Positions 13,737-14,838 of a stretch of DNA of 14,838 bases are shown here, in pieces (position 1 is the stretch's first letter; every line of letters starts with the position of its first letter). The position numbers and the translations under genes are program-made. Origin of the DNA: Planctomycetaceae bacterium (GTDB lineage: Bacteria; Planctomycetota; Planctomycetia; Pirellulales; Thermoguttaceae); assembly GCA_031267635.1 (NCBI GenBank), contig JAIRYX010000315.1:1-14838 (forward strand). Direction: 5' to 3'. The notes under the pieces are model-generated. The model worked only from the letters and a program-made list of their open reading frames with translations, was not told where the DNA came from and did not search any database.

Positions 13737-14318
13737 TTCGGCAACTTCGACCATTGACGGCGAAATCACTTTAACAACTGTAATTTGCGTGCCGCTTGCA
13801 AGTTCTTTTTTGGCGTTGGAAACAGCTTCGTATTCCATGGTGCGATTTTGTTGGATAACCAGAACTTTTCCCGCGCCTTTGCCTTCGGCGGGAATCCGAA
13901 CATAAACCGTACCAACCGCTCCCGCTAATTTCTCGACTGTCACATTGCCGGAAAAGCGATACGAATCCATCCACCGATACAAACGATATACTACATACAC
14001 CGCAATCGTTCCGGCAATCACCGCAGCAATCGACGAAATAAGATTGCTTTTTGTTCCGGCATACGTTCCGCAACCGGCAAGTCCGAAAAACGTGATTCCG
14101 GCAACAACTGTGCGTAATGACATAACGCGAAAAAAATGGAAATCCGAACCGTGCGCGTGTCCGATTTCGCTATTCACGTCAATATCAATATCCGCATCAG
14201 CGTTCAAATCCAAATCAACATCCGAATCGCCGCCGAGTCCAAACAGCGTCAGTACGGTTTGAATCAAAAGAATCACGCCGCCAAGAATGGCACAAAATAA
14301 GAAAATTTGAAACAACAT
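13728..14318 (-). CDS. NfeD-like membrane protein with OB-fold domain
   Basis: A 196-residue protein with a first membrane helix (about 3-26), an acidic extracytoplasmic loop, two more helices (about 68-87 and 92-113) and a soluble C-terminal OB fold (about 128-196: LAGAVGTVYVRIPAEGKGAG, KVLVI, MEYEAVS, LASGTQITVVKVI, MVEVAEV). This is the layout of short NfeD-like proteins, which commonly work with flotillin/SPFH proteins in membrane organisation; no flotillin gene is in the window. The loop is notable: Asp alternates at 31, 33, 35, 37, then 41, 43, 45, 47, followed by His at 54, 56 and 61, suggesting cation binding. ATG at 14318 has AAAGGAG six bases upstream. A perfect 8-bp inverted repeat, AGTTTTCT/AGAAAACT (14343-14370), lies just upstream. 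Confidence 0.85.
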   Translation of the reverse strand: MLFQIFLFCAILGGVILLIQTVLTLFGLGGDSDVDLDLNADADIDIDVNSEIGHAHGSDFHFFRVMSLRTVVAGITFFGLAGCGTYAGTKSNLISSIAAVIAGTIAVYVVYRLYRWMDSYRFSGNVTVEKLAGAVGTVYVRIPAEGKGAGKVLVIQQNRTMEYEAVSNAKKELASGTQITVVKVISPSMVEVAEVR

Positions 14319-14487
14319 GGTGTTCTCCTTTGGGTTAAATTTAGTTTTCTCAAACAGTCAACAGAAAACTCTTTAATACGAGACACGTAAAATAGGAAAT
14401 AAAAAAAATTTCCCCAAAATATCGTGTTTTCAAATATCACCTCCCTAAAAAACGAAATAATCAGGAATATTCCAGATAAAATACCTA

Positions 14488-14688
14488 TCACCGAATATAT
14501 ATTGGACATCTAAATCCAACTTTATCATAATAATTGCGGGTGTCAACACGACATCCATCATAAAGACTACCGCCTTGAACATCTTTTGTGTACCATGTCG
14601 GATGGTTTAGAGGAGAGTGATCGTTCAAAGACCCGCCATGATCACTCTCCACGTTCGTAATTATACTTCTCACGGCGAGAAATTGCAC
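14488..14688 (-). pseudogene. possible fragment of an FGE/C-type-lectin-fold protein
   Basis: The last 45 residues of this 66-codon frame read like the C terminus of formylglycine-generating-enzyme-fold proteins: GGSLYDGCRVDTRNYYDKVG followed by FRC, with the hallmark GGS near an Arg-rich stretch and a closing VGFR. The spacing from GGS to GFR is about 20 residues, shorter than the usual 30 or so. There is no ATG: the frame begins at GTG (14688), and upstream codons stay open to about 14797 without a convincing start. An inverted repeat lies inside it. It could be a decayed gene end, or the end of a variable protein. It is the only coding signal I see in 14319-14838. Confidence 0.3.
14612..14650. 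repeat. 11-bp perfect inverted repeat
   Basis: GGAGAGTGATC (14612-14622) and GATCACTCTCC (14640-14650) are exact complements around 17 bases. They lie within the possible FGE-fold fragment. Confidence 0.7.
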
Positions 14689-14743
14689 TTTTATTTCGTC
14701 TATAATAATATCAGCAACGAATAAATGGCAATTTCTTACCGTG
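14671..14743. repeat. long imperfect inverted repeat near the right edge
   Basis: CACGGCGAGAAATTGC (14671-14686) faces GCAATTTCTTACCGTG (14728-14743) with two mismatches. The arms continue inward imperfectly (TTTTATTTCGT against ACGAATAAA) to give roughly 27 pairs around an AT-rich loop. It may be a MITE-like palindrome or a structured transcript. The bases from 14744 to the window end hold nothing else I can identify. Confidence 0.55.
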
Positions 14744-14838
14744 GAATGTATAATTTTGAATGTAAGTCTAATGGCAAAAAATGTGATGTAAAAAATAATT
14801 AGTCAACAATACTATCTCAAAGACCAATGATAAACGCT

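Noticed and set aside
14273..14509. 78-codon hydrophobic minus-strand frame upstream of the NfeD-like gene
   Set aside because: It overlaps the start of the NfeD-like gene in another frame. The hydrophobicity comes from AT-rich DNA, and no start signal is seen.

Overview
The window looks like a piece of chromosome from a Gram-negative, flagellated bacterium, most likely a Planctomycetota member of moderate G+C. No single marker proves this. The lineage call rests on the following: a fused Sua5/YrdC plus low-molecular-weight phosphatase gene; a metal-dependent type KdsA, which implies Kdo and a lipopolysaccharide outer membrane; a long-tailed FliN; secreted thioredoxin-like and C-terminal-haem cytochrome proteins; a planctomycete-style NfeD-like protein; and mostly monocistronic genes with long spacers on both strands. 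No rRNA, tRNA, CRISPR array, insertion sequence or prophage is recognisable.

Layout. Bases 1-424 hold three adjacent tandem repeats with periods of 42, 21 and 63 bp, all multiples of 21. Next come ruvB (-) and a soluble histidine kinase (-), then a CPBP-type membrane protease (+), a class II-like cytochrome c (+) behind a long leader hairpin, and an orphan transketolase N-terminal half (+). A coiled-coil protein (-) of unknown function follows. Then comes the Sua5/phosphatase fusion (+), preceded by a 600-base gap that contains a promoter-like site and a leader able to fold as a three-way junction. It is followed by an ASCH-domain protein (-), fliN (-), a FeoB-associated-type Cys-rich membrane peptide (-), an AT-rich Vat-type xenobiotic acetyltransferase (-) that looks imported, kdsA (-), a TlpA-like thioredoxin (-) and an NfeD-like protein (-). 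The right edge holds a probable fragment of an FGE/C-type-lectin-fold gene and several inverted repeats.

How the genes relate. The window is not one operon or pathway. It mixes housekeeping (DNA repair by RuvB, tRNA t6A synthesis by Sua5, Kdo synthesis, pentose phosphate chemistry), envelope and redox functions (TlpA-like protein, cytochrome, NfeD, CPBP protease), motility (FliN) and one accessory resistance-type gene. I see no obvious defence system or biosynthetic cluster.

The best candidates for something undescribed are: (1) a FliN whose N-terminal tail carries four spaced copies of a motif resembling the FliM CheY-binding peptide; (2) a riboswitch-like three-stem leader RNA before the Sua5/phosphatase fusion, whose phosphatase loop matches the arginine-phosphatase type; (3) a possible stem hiding the kdsA ribosome binding site; (4) the 21n-bp repeat cluster. 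All come from reading the sequence by eye. No database search or folding program was run.
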